Below, one piece after another: positions 1 to 5,992 of a stretch of 11,607 bases of DNA. The notes below the pieces were generated by a model that worked only from the letters and a program-made list of their open reading frames with translations, had not been told where the DNA came from and searched no databases. Positions within the stretch are counted from its first letter, which is position 1. The number at the start of each line of letters is the position of its first letter. The position numbers and the translations under genes were made by a program. The stretch covers positions 1-11,607 of the forward strand of contig JAITIB010000010.1 in assembly GCA_031279675.1 (NCBI GenBank), in the 5' to 3' direction. Source of the stretch: Puniceicoccales bacterium. Its GTDB lineage: Bacteria; Verrucomicrobiota; Verrucomicrobiia; Opitutales; UBA953.

Positions 1-246
1 TTCTTCCGCCGGAAGCTTGGACGCCGCCTCATCAATGCTTTCCGCACCAAGCGGATCATTCGGATCCGCCATCGCCTCTTTCACAGCGGCGGCGGCATCA
101 AGTGACAAATCGCCAATGATCACCTTCCCGTCCGCGCCATGCACAACCCAGAGGCCCTTGCCGTGGCGTGGGTGCAGTCGTTGCTTGCCAAGGTGCGTTT
201 GTGCGCAAGTCTTGCGGTCGATATGCCAGCGAATCAATCCCCGCAT
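1..246 (-). CDS. Unrecognised protein, N-terminal fragment (runs off left edge)
   Basis: The minus strand stays open from an ATG at 246 to base 1 (82 codons), with a TAA directly before the ATG. The codons have the G/C-rich third positions of the neighbouring genes, and the downstream part (residues about 30-82, with GLWVVHGADGKVIIGDLSLD and then a run rich in A, D, E and P) looks like a soluble acidic protein. I do not recognise a family. The true start may be internal, for example the GTG at codon 36, which has AAGGG upstream. The ATG start would give a 24-bp head-to-head overlap with nuoE at 223. No signal peptide or membrane segment is visible. The overlap makes the extreme 5' end doubtful. 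The 3' end lies outside the window. Confidence 0.4.
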   Translation of the reverse strand, partial: MRGLIRWHIDRKTCAQTHLGKQRLHPRHGKGLWVVHGADGKVIIGDLSLDAAAAVKEAMADPNDPLGAESIDEAASKLPAEE

Positions 247-777
247 TTATTTTCCGCCGAGGTTCTTGCACGCGCCGATGCCCTTGTTGCGCAGTATCCT
301 GAGCGAGGCAGCGCGGTGCTGCCTTTGCTGCACTTGGCGCAGGAGGCGCAGGGGTGGGTTTCCGATGCGGCCATTGAGTGGGTGGCCGGGAAGACGGGTT
401 TTGCGCCGGTGGAGGTTTTGGGTGTGGTGACTTTTTATCCGATGTTCCGGAGGGAGCCGTGCGGGCGGCGCCATGTGCGTGTTTGCCGGACGCTTTCGTG
501 TGCGTTGCGGGGGGCGTATGCGACGATGGAGGCGTTGGAGGGGGAGTTTGGCGTCAAATGTGGTGCGACGTCGGCGGATGGTGCTGTGACGCTGGAATTT
601 GTCGAGTGCCTTGCGGCGTGCGGGAGTGCGCCGGTGGTGCAGGTTGACCATGCGTTGCATGAGGGTGTGACGGCGGACAGGGTGCCTGCGCTTGCGTCCG
701 CGCTTCGGGCGTCGCTTGGGGATGCCGATTATGGGAAAAAAAAAACCATTCCAGATTCTCCGGAATGGAACGGTTGA
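223..777 (+). CDS. nuoE: NADH-quinone oxidoreductase subunit E (24 kDa, thioredoxin-like [2Fe-2S] protein)
   Basis: Peripheral subunit of respiratory complex I that carries the N1a [2Fe-2S] cluster next to the NuoF flavin site on the cytoplasmic side. The 184-residue product has the family layout. A helical N-terminal part (residues 10-65, with YPERGSAVLPLLHLAQEAQGWVS) is followed by VVTFYPMF and a thioredoxin-like domain. The four cluster ligands are present as C88-x4-C93 and C129-x3-C133 (VCRTLSC and ECLAAC). A start at 223 fits the usual NuoE N-terminus; an in-frame ATG at 139 would add 28 residues unlike the family and run far into the opposing gene. There is no clear Shine-Dalgarno site. 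No other nuo gene is in the window, so it stands apart from a complete nuo cluster here. HndA or HoxE-like hydrogenase subunits share this fold, so the exact complex is inferred. The last codons contain an A10 run and a hairpin. Confidence 0.88.
   Translation: MPANQSPHLFSAEVLARADALVAQYPERGSAVLPLLHLAQEAQGWVSDAAIEWVAGKTGFAPVEVLGVVTFYPMFRREPCGRRHVRVCRTLSCALRGAYATMEALEGEFGVKCGATSADGAVTLEFVECLAACGSAPVVQVDHALHEGVTADRVPALASALRASLGDADYGKKKTIPDSPEWNG
736..768 (-). terminator. Possible leftward intrinsic terminator inside the nuoE 3' end
   Basis: A perfect 7-bp stem (CCATTCC 746-752, GGAATGG 762-768) with a 9-base loop abuts an A10 run (736-745). Read on the minus strand this is a hairpin followed directly by ten U, the form of an intrinsic terminator. 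Read on plus, no U tract follows the hairpin. It lies in nuoE coding sequence, and no minus-strand gene is seen to its right, so it could only stop antisense transcription. The geometry is clear; the function is inference. Confidence 0.45.
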
Positions 778-803
778 GCGTGGGTGGTGTCCATGTGGCC
801 ATC

Positions 804-1370
804 ATGAAAACCGTGGCTTTGAAGAGGATGGTTGTTTTGTTCCCGGGCTTGTTCCTTTTGGTGGTGGCGTGCAGGAATGGCGGGCCGTCGTCCGGTGTTT
901 CCGACGCCACCGCGCCGGCCACCGCGCAGGTGGCAGAGGAGGAGGACGATTACAGTCCGGGGAAGGATCGTGTGCTTGGCGTGTGGGGTGCGGTGGGCGC
1001 CGAGGATGATTTCGAGGAGAGGCGCACGTGCAAGCTTTGGCCCGTCGAGGCGTCTGACAGGCGTGCTGTGAAGGTCTTGCGTTTCTTCAACGATTCAATG
1101 GTCTCCAACGGGTGTTGCGCCGCCTCGGAGTGGTTGCGGGTGGAGCCTGGGTTTTACCTTGTCCAACGCGGGGATGCTGATGATGGCTTTGAGGAGCTTT
1201 TTTATCTGGATGAGCGTTCCGATGTGCTTTTTCTGGTTGCCCGTTGCGCACGGAAGGACAGCGCGACGGCGTTCAAACAGGAGATTGCCGCGTTTCGCGC
1301 GAAGGGAGGGAAGGGCACGGAGGGTTTTCTTGCCCGGTACCAACGAGCCAACGAAATCAAACGCTTTTGA
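804..1370 (+). CDS. Putative lipoprotein, first of a tandem paralogous pair
   Basis: A 188-residue protein of unknown function. It begins with a lipoprotein signal peptide: K2, K7 and R8, then a hydrophobic stretch ending in VVAC, with the lipidated cysteine at residue 23. A Ser/Thr/Ala-rich and acidic linker follows, then a compact domain. That choice of signal sets the start at 804 rather than the upstream in-frame ATG at 765. The domain resembles the next gene product: a G-x-W element near its start, a FYLV/FYKV segment, an ELFYLDERSDVLFLV stretch matching ELYYLADEKTLYLL, and a terminal FLARYQRA matching LLVKYRRA. The two genes are therefore an old tandem duplication. Its stop lies 3 bases before the next start, so the pair is probably cotranscribed and translationally coupled. 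It is likely anchored in the inner or outer membrane facing the periplasm. No catalytic motif is visible. Confidence 0.75.
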   Translation: MKTVALKRMVVLFPGLFLLVVACRNGGPSSGVSDATAPATAQVAEEEDDYSPGKDRVLGVWGAVGAEDDFEERRTCKLWPVEASDRRAVKVLRFFNDSMVSNGCCAASEWLRVEPGFYLVQRGDADDGFEELFYLDERSDVLFLVARCARKDSATAFKQEIAAFRAKGGKGTEGFLARYQRANEIKRF

Positions 1371-1373
1371 ACC

Positions 1374-1832
1374 ATGGGAACATTTGCAAAAAATGCCCGG
1401 GATGCCGTGGTGGCGTCCCTTCTCTTGGCTGTCGCCGCCGGCTGGCAGGGTTGTGCCAGCGAGCCCAGGCCTGAGACGGTGGTGTTCACCGACCCCGTTG
1501 TGGGGCAGTGGAATTGCGACAGCGATAATGAGGGTGCCGCGAAGGCGCTCATTTTTGCCGCGGAGCATTATGTGCTGACGAAGGGGGGCACGTTCGTGCG
1601 CTGGAATCTTGAGGCGCCCAATTTTTACAAGGTCAACCACACCACGACACCGGTGGAGCTCTATTACCTTGCGGATGAGAAAACGCTCTACCTGCTGGGC
1701 TATGGCGGCAATTCCAGGGAAATTGTGGATATTGTGGACAGCGGTTATCCGCTGGACGACCTGCACCAGCGAGGGCTGTTGCCGTTGCTGGTGAAATACA
1801 GGCGGGCGGCTTCTCCCAAACCGCGAAATTGA
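1374..1832 (+). CDS. Putative lipoprotein, second of a tandem paralogous pair
   Basis: A 152-residue paralogue of the upstream gene product. The N-terminus has K6 and R9, a hydrophobic stretch LLLAVAAG and then WQGCAS. Cys27 is probably lipidated, although Trp at position -3 is unusual for a lipobox. The mature domain contains VVGQWNCDSDNE, APNFYKV, ELYYLADEKTLYLLGYG and a basic C-terminus (KYRRAASPKPRN). It is shorter than its neighbour, mainly because it lacks the acidic linker and part of the segment before the last helix. The ATG follows the preceding stop by 3 bases and has no recognisable ribosome binding site, which suggests coupling. An 82-bp gap with strong potential RNA pairing separates it from mraY. 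Function is unknown; a cell-envelope role is suggested only by the signal and by lying before mraY. Confidence 0.72.
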   Translation: MGTFAKNARDAVVASLLLAVAAGWQGCASEPRPETVVFTDPVVGQWNCDSDNEGAAKALIFAAEHYVLTKGGTFVRWNLEAPNFYKVNHTTTPVELYYLADEKTLYLLGYGGNSREIVDIVDSGYPLDDLHQRGLLPLLVKYRRAASPKPRN

Positions 1833-1893
1833 CGGTGTGCCGCCCGTTCGGGTGGCCGGTGCCGTCCCCGGAGGCTGGACTTGGGCGGGCGGC
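1803..1893 (+). promoter_or_regulatory. Possible mutually exclusive RNA hairpins before mraY
   Basis: The 12-mer GGCGGGCGGCTT occurs at 1801-1812 and again at 1884-1895. Between them, GCCGCCCG at 1839-1846 can pair with the first copy (CGGGCGGC 1803-1810, 8 bp) or with the second (7-8 bp), but not with both. A GGGCGCCC palindrome at 1906-1913 then abuts the mraY ATG. The arrangement resembles a switchable leader, but in DNA this GC-rich such pairings can arise by chance and no U tract follows either stem. Confidence 0.25.
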
Positions 1894-1914
1894 TTGTGGC
1901 AGTGTGGGCGCCCG

Positions 1915-3021
1915 ATGCTGTATTTTCTTGAAGACTATAGTTCCCTATGGGGTCCGTTCCGATTGTTTGAATACCAGAGTTTCCGCGCTGTCATGGCGGG
2001 GGCGACGGCGTTGTTTCTGGGGTTTCTTCTCGCGCCAAAGTTGCTGGCATGGCTGCGCCATGTGCGCCAGCCGGAGCGCGGCGAGGCGCTCATGGGCGCG
2101 CTGACCAAGGAGTCGGGGGTGGTGCCGACGATGGGGGGGCTGATGGTGCTGGTGCCCGTGGTGATTTCCGTGCTGCTTTGGGCGAAGCTTGATGCGGGGG
2201 TCATCGCGGCGTTGATTGTTTATCAGGGGATGAGCCTTGTGGGGCTTTTGGATGATTATCGCAAGGTGTCACGCGGGAGCAGCCGGGGCATCAGTGCTCG
2301 CGCAAAGATGGGGGGGTTGCTGGCGGTGGCGGTGCTGGCGGTGGCGGTGCTGCTGGCGTCGGCGGATATGCGTGCGGAGACAATCGAGGTCTGGGTGCCG
2401 TTTGTGAAGACTCCGGTGGTGACGCCGGACATGTGGCCGGCGTGGGTGGGCGGGGCGCTGGCGGTGGCGTTTTTTTGCCTTGTGACGGTGGGCTCAAGCA
2501 ATGCGGTGAACCTTACCGACGGGCTGGATGGGCTGGCGATCGGGTGTGTGATTTCGACAACGTTGATTTTTGGCGTGGTCGCCTATCTGGCGGGACATGC
2601 GGGGTTCGCGAAGTATTTGAACATCAGTCACGTGGCGAGTGCGGGTGAGCTGGCTGTGTTGTGCTCGGCGTTGCTGGGGGGGAGCATGGTGTTTTTGTGG
2701 TACAACGCGGCTCCGGCGCAGATTTACATGGGGGATGTGGGTGCGTTGGGCTTGGGCGGGGTGATTGGGGCGGTGGCGTTCATTGCGAATCATCCGTTTC
2801 TGCTGGTGATTGTGGGCGGGGTTTTTGTGGTGGAGGCCTTGTCGGTGATGCTTCAGGTGGCGTATTTCAAGCACTCGGGCGGGCGGCGGATTTTTCTGAT
2901 GACGCCCATCCACCACCATTTCCAGCGGAAGGGGTGGCCGGCGACGAAGGTGGTCATACGTTTCTGGCTTTTGTCGCTGTTGTTTGGCATTGCGGGATTG
3001 ATCACGTTGAAGCTGCGGTGA
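1915..3021 (+). CDS. mraY: Phospho-N-acetylmuramoyl-pentapeptide-transferase
   Basis: Integral inner-membrane enzyme that transfers phospho-MurNAc-pentapeptide from UDP to undecaprenyl phosphate, making lipid I for peptidoglycan. The product is 368 residues (E. coli MraY has 360), with about ten hydrophobic segments. Diagnostic motifs are PTMGG (71-75), the magnesium-site DDYRK (Asp113-Asp114), NAVNLTDGLDGLA (197-208), YMGDVGALGLGG (271-282) and the histidine motif PIHHHFQRKGW (331-341). The N-terminus MLYFLEDY fits the family's usual start, so 1915 is preferred to the in-frame ATG at 1837. No Shine-Dalgarno sequence precedes it. mraY normally lies between murF and murD; here it follows two lipoprotein genes and precedes queF, so it is detached from that cluster. 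All key residues are present and it should be active. Confidence 0.96.
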   Translation: MLYFLEDYSSLWGPFRLFEYQSFRAVMAGATALFLGFLLAPKLLAWLRHVRQPERGEALMGALTKESGVVPTMGGLMVLVPVVISVLLWAKLDAGVIAALIVYQGMSLVGLLDDYRKVSRGSSRGISARAKMGGLLAVAVLAVAVLLASADMRAETIEVWVPFVKTPVVTPDMWPAWVGGALAVAFFCLVTVGSSNAVNLTDGLDGLAIGCVISTTLIFGVVAYLAGHAGFAKYLNISHVASAGELAVLCSALLGGSMVFLWYNAAPAQIYMGDVGALGLGGVIGAVAFIANHPFLLVIVGGVFVVEALSVMLQVAYFKHSGGRRIFLMTPIHHHFQRKGWPATKVVIRFWLLSLLFGIAGLITLKLR

Positions 3022-3070
3022 TGAATTTTGTTTTGCGCTGGCGGGGCCGGCGTCTTTGCCTCGCGGCCTT

Positions 3071-3484
3071 ATGATTACGCAGCCGGAAGATCTCGCCATG
3101 CTTACGCAGATTGGGCGGAGTAAAAACGCGCCGTCCCGGAAACTTGAGACGTTCCCCAACCGTCATCCGGGGCGCCGTTACGTTGTCGAGTTGCGCACGG
3201 AGGAGTTCACCTGCCTTTGCCCTGCGACGGGGCAGCCGGATTTTGGGACGTTTACCATCCGCTACGTGCCCGGGGAGCGGATTGTGGAGACGAAGTCGCT
3301 CAAGCTCTACTTTTGGTCGTTCCGGGACGAGGGGTGTTTTCAGGAGCATTTGGTGAATCTTGTGCTTGATGATTTGGTGCGGGCGTTGGAGCCGGTGGCG
3401 TTGGAGGTTGTGGGGGAGTTTGGCGTCCGGGGGGGCATTGGCATCACGGTCCGCGCTGTGCACGGCGAGATGCCGTCGCGGTAG
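3071..3484 (+). CDS. queF: NADPH-dependent 7-cyano-7-deazaguanine reductase
   Basis: Cytoplasmic tunnelling-fold enzyme that reduces the nitrile of preQ0 to the amine preQ1 with two NADPH, in queuosine biosynthesis. The 137-residue product is of the short, single-domain type. FTCLCPATGQPDF (46-58) carries the catalytic Cys50, which forms the thioimide with substrate, and the general acid Asp57. ETKSLKLYFWSFR (73-85) is the family signature for NADPH binding. The following motif is normally FHE; here it reads FQE (Phe90, Gln91, Glu92). The substrate-binding Glu is kept, but the conserved His (His96 in the B. subtilis enzyme) is Gln. The ATG at 3071 lies 49 bp after mraY and has no evident ribosome binding site; a TTG at 3056 is a less likely start. 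Identity is secure; full activity is less certain because of the substitution. Confidence 0.93.
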   Translation: MITQPEDLAMLTQIGRSKNAPSRKLETFPNRHPGRRYVVELRTEEFTCLCPATGQPDFGTFTIRYVPGERIVETKSLKLYFWSFRDEGCFQEHLVNLVLDDLVRALEPVALEVVGEFGVRGGIGITVRAVHGEMPSR

Positions 3485-3495
3485 AATGGGGTGGG

Positions 3496-3504
3496 GGAGG
3501 GAGA
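3496..3504 (+). promoter_or_regulatory. Ribosome binding site of the Xer recombinase gene
   Basis: GGAGGGAGA between the queF stop and the recombinase is the clearest Shine-Dalgarno match in the window. It sits 11 bases before the ATG at 3516 and 5 before an in-frame TTG at 3510, so the TTG two codons upstream may be the true start. Confidence 0.5.
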
Positions 3505-3515
3505 TTTTTTTGAAC

Positions 3516-4463
3516 ATGACGGCGCAATTTGTCCCATCACCTGTTTTGGCAACCTTTCCCGGGGCGGACTTGGTGGCGCAGTTTGTTTGTTTGCTGCGGG
3601 ATGAGCGGAGGGTGTCACCGTGCACGATACGCAATTACCAGCAGGCGTTGAGGGACTTTTGCTTGTGGGCGAAAAAAAACGGGGGCTTTGCGGGGGATTT
3701 CAAAAAATTGTCGCGGCGGCTTGTGCGCGATTTTGTCATTGAGAAGCAGCGGGTGCTTTCGCGGGCGACGCTTCAAAACCATTTGTCGGCGTTGCGTGCG
3801 TTTTATCGTTTTTTGTTGCGGCGGCGCGTGGCGGAGTTTTCGCCCCTCGCGGGATTGCGTTCGCCGAGGCTGGAGCGGCGGCTGCCGCGTTTTTTGACGG
3901 AGCCTCAGATGGCGAAGCTGCTTGCGATGCCGGGGGTGTTGCACGACGAGAAGCGCATTGGCGAATGGGAGCGGTTGCGTGACGAGGCTGTGTTGGAATG
4001 TCTTTATGGGGCGGGGTTGCGCGTGTCGGAGTTATGCGGTTTGGATTATGCGCATGTGGAGTTTGAGTCGGGGCTTGTGCGTGTGCTGGGCAAGGGGAGC
4101 AGGGAGCGGGTGGTCCCGGTGGGGCGGGTTGCCTGCGAGGCGATCCGGCGGTTGCGCAGTGTTTCGCCGCGCCCGGAGGGGAGCCCGGATGCGGTGTTCA
4201 CAACGGCTCGCAAACAGCGGCTTTATCCGCGCGCGGTGCAGTTGCTGATGAAACGTTATCTTGAGAGGGCGGGGCTTCCGGGGGATTTGACTCCGCACAA
4301 GTTGCGCCACACCTGCGCGACGCATTTGCTGAATCACGATGCGGGGCTGCGCATTATCCAGGAGCAGCTGGGTCATGCGTCGCTCTCGACGACACAGATC
4401 TACACGCATGTTTCGCTGGCGCGCCTGAAGCGCATCCATTCCGCGGCGCACCCGCGTGCGTAG
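3516..4463 (+). CDS. xerC: Tyrosine recombinase of the XerC/XerD family
   Basis: Site-specific recombinase expected to act with a partner at dif to resolve chromosome dimers at division. The 315-residue product has an N-terminal SAM-like DNA-binding domain (about 17-110, with TIRNYQQALRDFCLWAK and a segment ending in LSALRAFYRFLLRR) and a C-terminal catalytic domain. All six catalytic residues are visible: Arg169 (GAGLRVSEL), Lys193 (LGKGSRERVVPVG), His261 and Arg264 (PHKLRHTCATHLL), His287 (QLGHASLSTTQIYTH) and the nucleophile Tyr296. The C-terminus ends AHPRA, as in host Xer proteins and unlike most phage integrases. The PHKLRH and AHPRA details favour XerC over XerD, but the two are hard to separate by eye. 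In-frame starts at 3486 and 3510 are alternatives. The gene ends the plus-strand run and converges on the serpin with 34 bp between stops. Confidence 0.9.
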   Translation: MTAQFVPSPVLATFPGADLVAQFVCLLRDERRVSPCTIRNYQQALRDFCLWAKKNGGFAGDFKKLSRRLVRDFVIEKQRVLSRATLQNHLSALRAFYRFLLRRRVAEFSPLAGLRSPRLERRLPRFLTEPQMAKLLAMPGVLHDEKRIGEWERLRDEAVLECLYGAGLRVSELCGLDYAHVEFESGLVRVLGKGSRERVVPVGRVACEAIRRLRSVSPRPEGSPDAVFTTARKQRLYPRAVQLLMKRYLERAGLPGDLTPHKLRHTCATHLLNHDAGLRIIQEQLGHASLSTTQIYTHVSLARLKRIHSAAHPRA

Positions 4464-4497
4464 CCGGGGGGAGGGGCGGCCCGGGCAATGGCGTTCG

Positions 4498-5754
4498 CTA
4501 TTGAGGGTTGTGAACGCGTCCCATGAAGAGGATGTGCCCGGTGGCATTTTCGAGGATCAGGAACAGGAACGGGTGGTCGGCGCGAAATTCGGGCGGCGGT
4601 CTCAACTGTGCGCTTGTTACGCGTATGCCGACAGCGGTTGCGGCGGCGGCCTCGGTGCCCTGCTCGTTTACGTCAACGAAGGCCTTGTGCACGACATCGG
4701 AGAGAAAGAGCGTGCGCGAGCCGTTCATGCCGCTGAAGTCCGCCGTTTCCGGAATGAACGCGTCCCGGATTCCCATTGTTTGCAGAATGCCGACGAGGGA
4801 TTTTGCGCCCCATGTGATTTTGAACCGGGGCAGTGTGACGATGATTTCGCGCGGGCGCATTTTCCCCCGCCAGCCGTCAAGAAGCTTCGCGTCGAGACTG
4901 CGTTCGAGTGTTGCGAGCGCCTCCGGTGTCCTGGCATCGGGGAGCATGACGAGCATGGAGATTTTGCCGTCTGCATACGGCAGTTCGAGGAGTTGCGCAC
5001 TCCCGGTGGCGTGATGGCGAAAGTGTGCCTTCCGCGTCATGAGCGGGACGGTGACAGTTTGTGTTTCGTCGAGATAAAACGCGCCATCTTTTGTGCGCGA
5101 GGACGCGAAGGCGTGCGTCCAGTTGCCCTTGAAATACACGGCGTTGACGAGCACGAGGCGCGTCGTGGCGGCAAGCGGGGAGGTGAGCAAGTTTTGGATT
5201 TTCCCCTGTGTCCTGGTGTCCACCCAACGGTTGATTTGCGCGCGCGCGGCGGCCTCTTGGCCTTGGTAGTCCACGGGCGTGACGCTCGTGCCGTAATTTT
5301 CCCTGAGAAGTTCGAGATAGGCGCCGAGGAACCTAAAGTCTTGTTGGGGCCAGAGCGAGTTGGCGATGCTGAGCTGGAGCCCGTCCGCCCGCGCCATAGC
5401 GTTGAACCGCTCGATCGAGTCTTTGAAAAGAACATGGACCTGCCCCCCGGGCACGCACGCGGGGGGCGGCAAGCGCAGGACTTCGGACATTTGCCTGGCC
5501 GTTTCGCCACGCGCGCCACCGTGTGTCATCGCGAGTGCGGATGAGATGCTGAAGGGGGAGAAAAACACGTTCCCCTTCTCGTTCCTCAACTGTGCGTAGA
5601 GGGCAAAGGTGAACGCGTTGTTGCCCGTGGCGAATTTTTGAGAGTCCGGGACTGAACGGCTTTTTTCGGATTCCGCGGGCGGGACGTTTGCGGGCTGCGC
5701 AATCCCGCCGACGGGCAGGGCGGCAAGCGCAGTCCATGCGGCAAACGCGCGCAT
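4498..5754 (-). CDS. Secreted serpin (serine protease inhibitor family)
   Basis: A 418-residue protein with a Sec-type signal peptide (MRAFAAWTALAALPVGGIA, likely cleaved near residue 19) and a whole serpin fold. Visible landmarks are NVFFSPFSISSALAMTHGGARGET (62-84), the breach segment VNAVYFKGNWTHAF (203-216), LPRFKITW (308-315), the hinge EQGTEAAAATA (364-374) and the C-terminal signature FRADHPFLFLI (390-400). Inhibitory serpins trap a protease as an acyl complex by inserting the reactive loop into a beta-sheet, which needs small residues at P12-P9; here they are four alanines. Counting from Glu364 as P17 puts P1-P1' at Thr380-Ser381, a tentative assignment. The frame stays open upstream to 6348, but the signal peptide and the plus-strand gene at 5993 argue for 5754. 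It has no partner in the window; the target may be an external or host protease. Confidence 0.93.
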   Translation of the reverse strand: MRAFAAWTALAALPVGGIAQPANVPPAESEKSRSVPDSQKFATGNNAFTFALYAQLRNEKGNVFFSPFSISSALAMTHGGARGETARQMSEVLRLPPPACVPGGQVHVLFKDSIERFNAMARADGLQLSIANSLWPQQDFRFLGAYLELLRENYGTSVTPVDYQGQEAAARAQINRWVDTRTQGKIQNLLTSPLAATTRLVLVNAVYFKGNWTHAFASSRTKDGAFYLDETQTVTVPLMTRKAHFRHHATGSAQLLELPYADGKISMLVMLPDARTPEALATLERSLDAKLLDGWRGKMRPREIIVTLPRFKITWGAKSLVGILQTMGIRDAFIPETADFSGMNGSRTLFLSDVVHKAFVDVNEQGTEAAAATAVGIRVTSAQLRPPPEFRADHPFLFLILENATGHILFMGRVHNPQ

Positions 5755-5992
5755 GGAAATGGGACGGAGGGAACGGATTGGATTTTTCACGGCTGGATCG
5801 GGTTGAATAACGGTTATTGATTGGAGAAATTGAGAGGGATGAAAAGCGGATGGGTGCCCCTGACAAAAGACACGCAACACCAGCCATTCTTGGAAACACC
5901 GTGTCGCCTTCCAATCTATTTTTGGCAACAACGCTGTCACAGGGAAACATTCTACTTGTGCGCCCGGCAATGAACGCTTTTCTCTCCCTCCC
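5755..5992. other. Divergent intergenic region between the serpin and the next gene
   Basis: This 238-bp stretch must hold the promoters of both the serpin (leftward) and the gene at 5993 (rightward). I found no convincing -35/-10 pair. TTGGCA at about 5923 lies in a reasonable place for the rightward gene, but its -10 is poor. TTGGAA and TTCCAA around 5890-5915 form a weak 6-bp stem followed by ATTTTT. A 13-base palindrome at 5806-5818 is listed separately. Base composition changes here, with more G than C on plus to about 5860 and more C than G after it. Confidence 0.4.
5806..5818. promoter_or_regulatory. Palindrome upstream of the serpin, possible operator
   Basis: AATAAC-G-GTTATT is a perfect 6+6 inverted repeat about the central base, lying about 52 bp upstream of the serpin start. 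It is AT-rich in a GC-rich surrounding, as expected of a repressor or activator half-site pair. No second copy was noticed, and no regulator is encoded nearby. Confidence 0.25.

Noticed and set aside
4464..4497. A G-rich stretch with GCCCGGGC between the recombinase and serpin stops, considered as a terminator or G-quadruplex.
   Set aside because: No U tract follows on either strand, and the G runs do not form four regular tracts.
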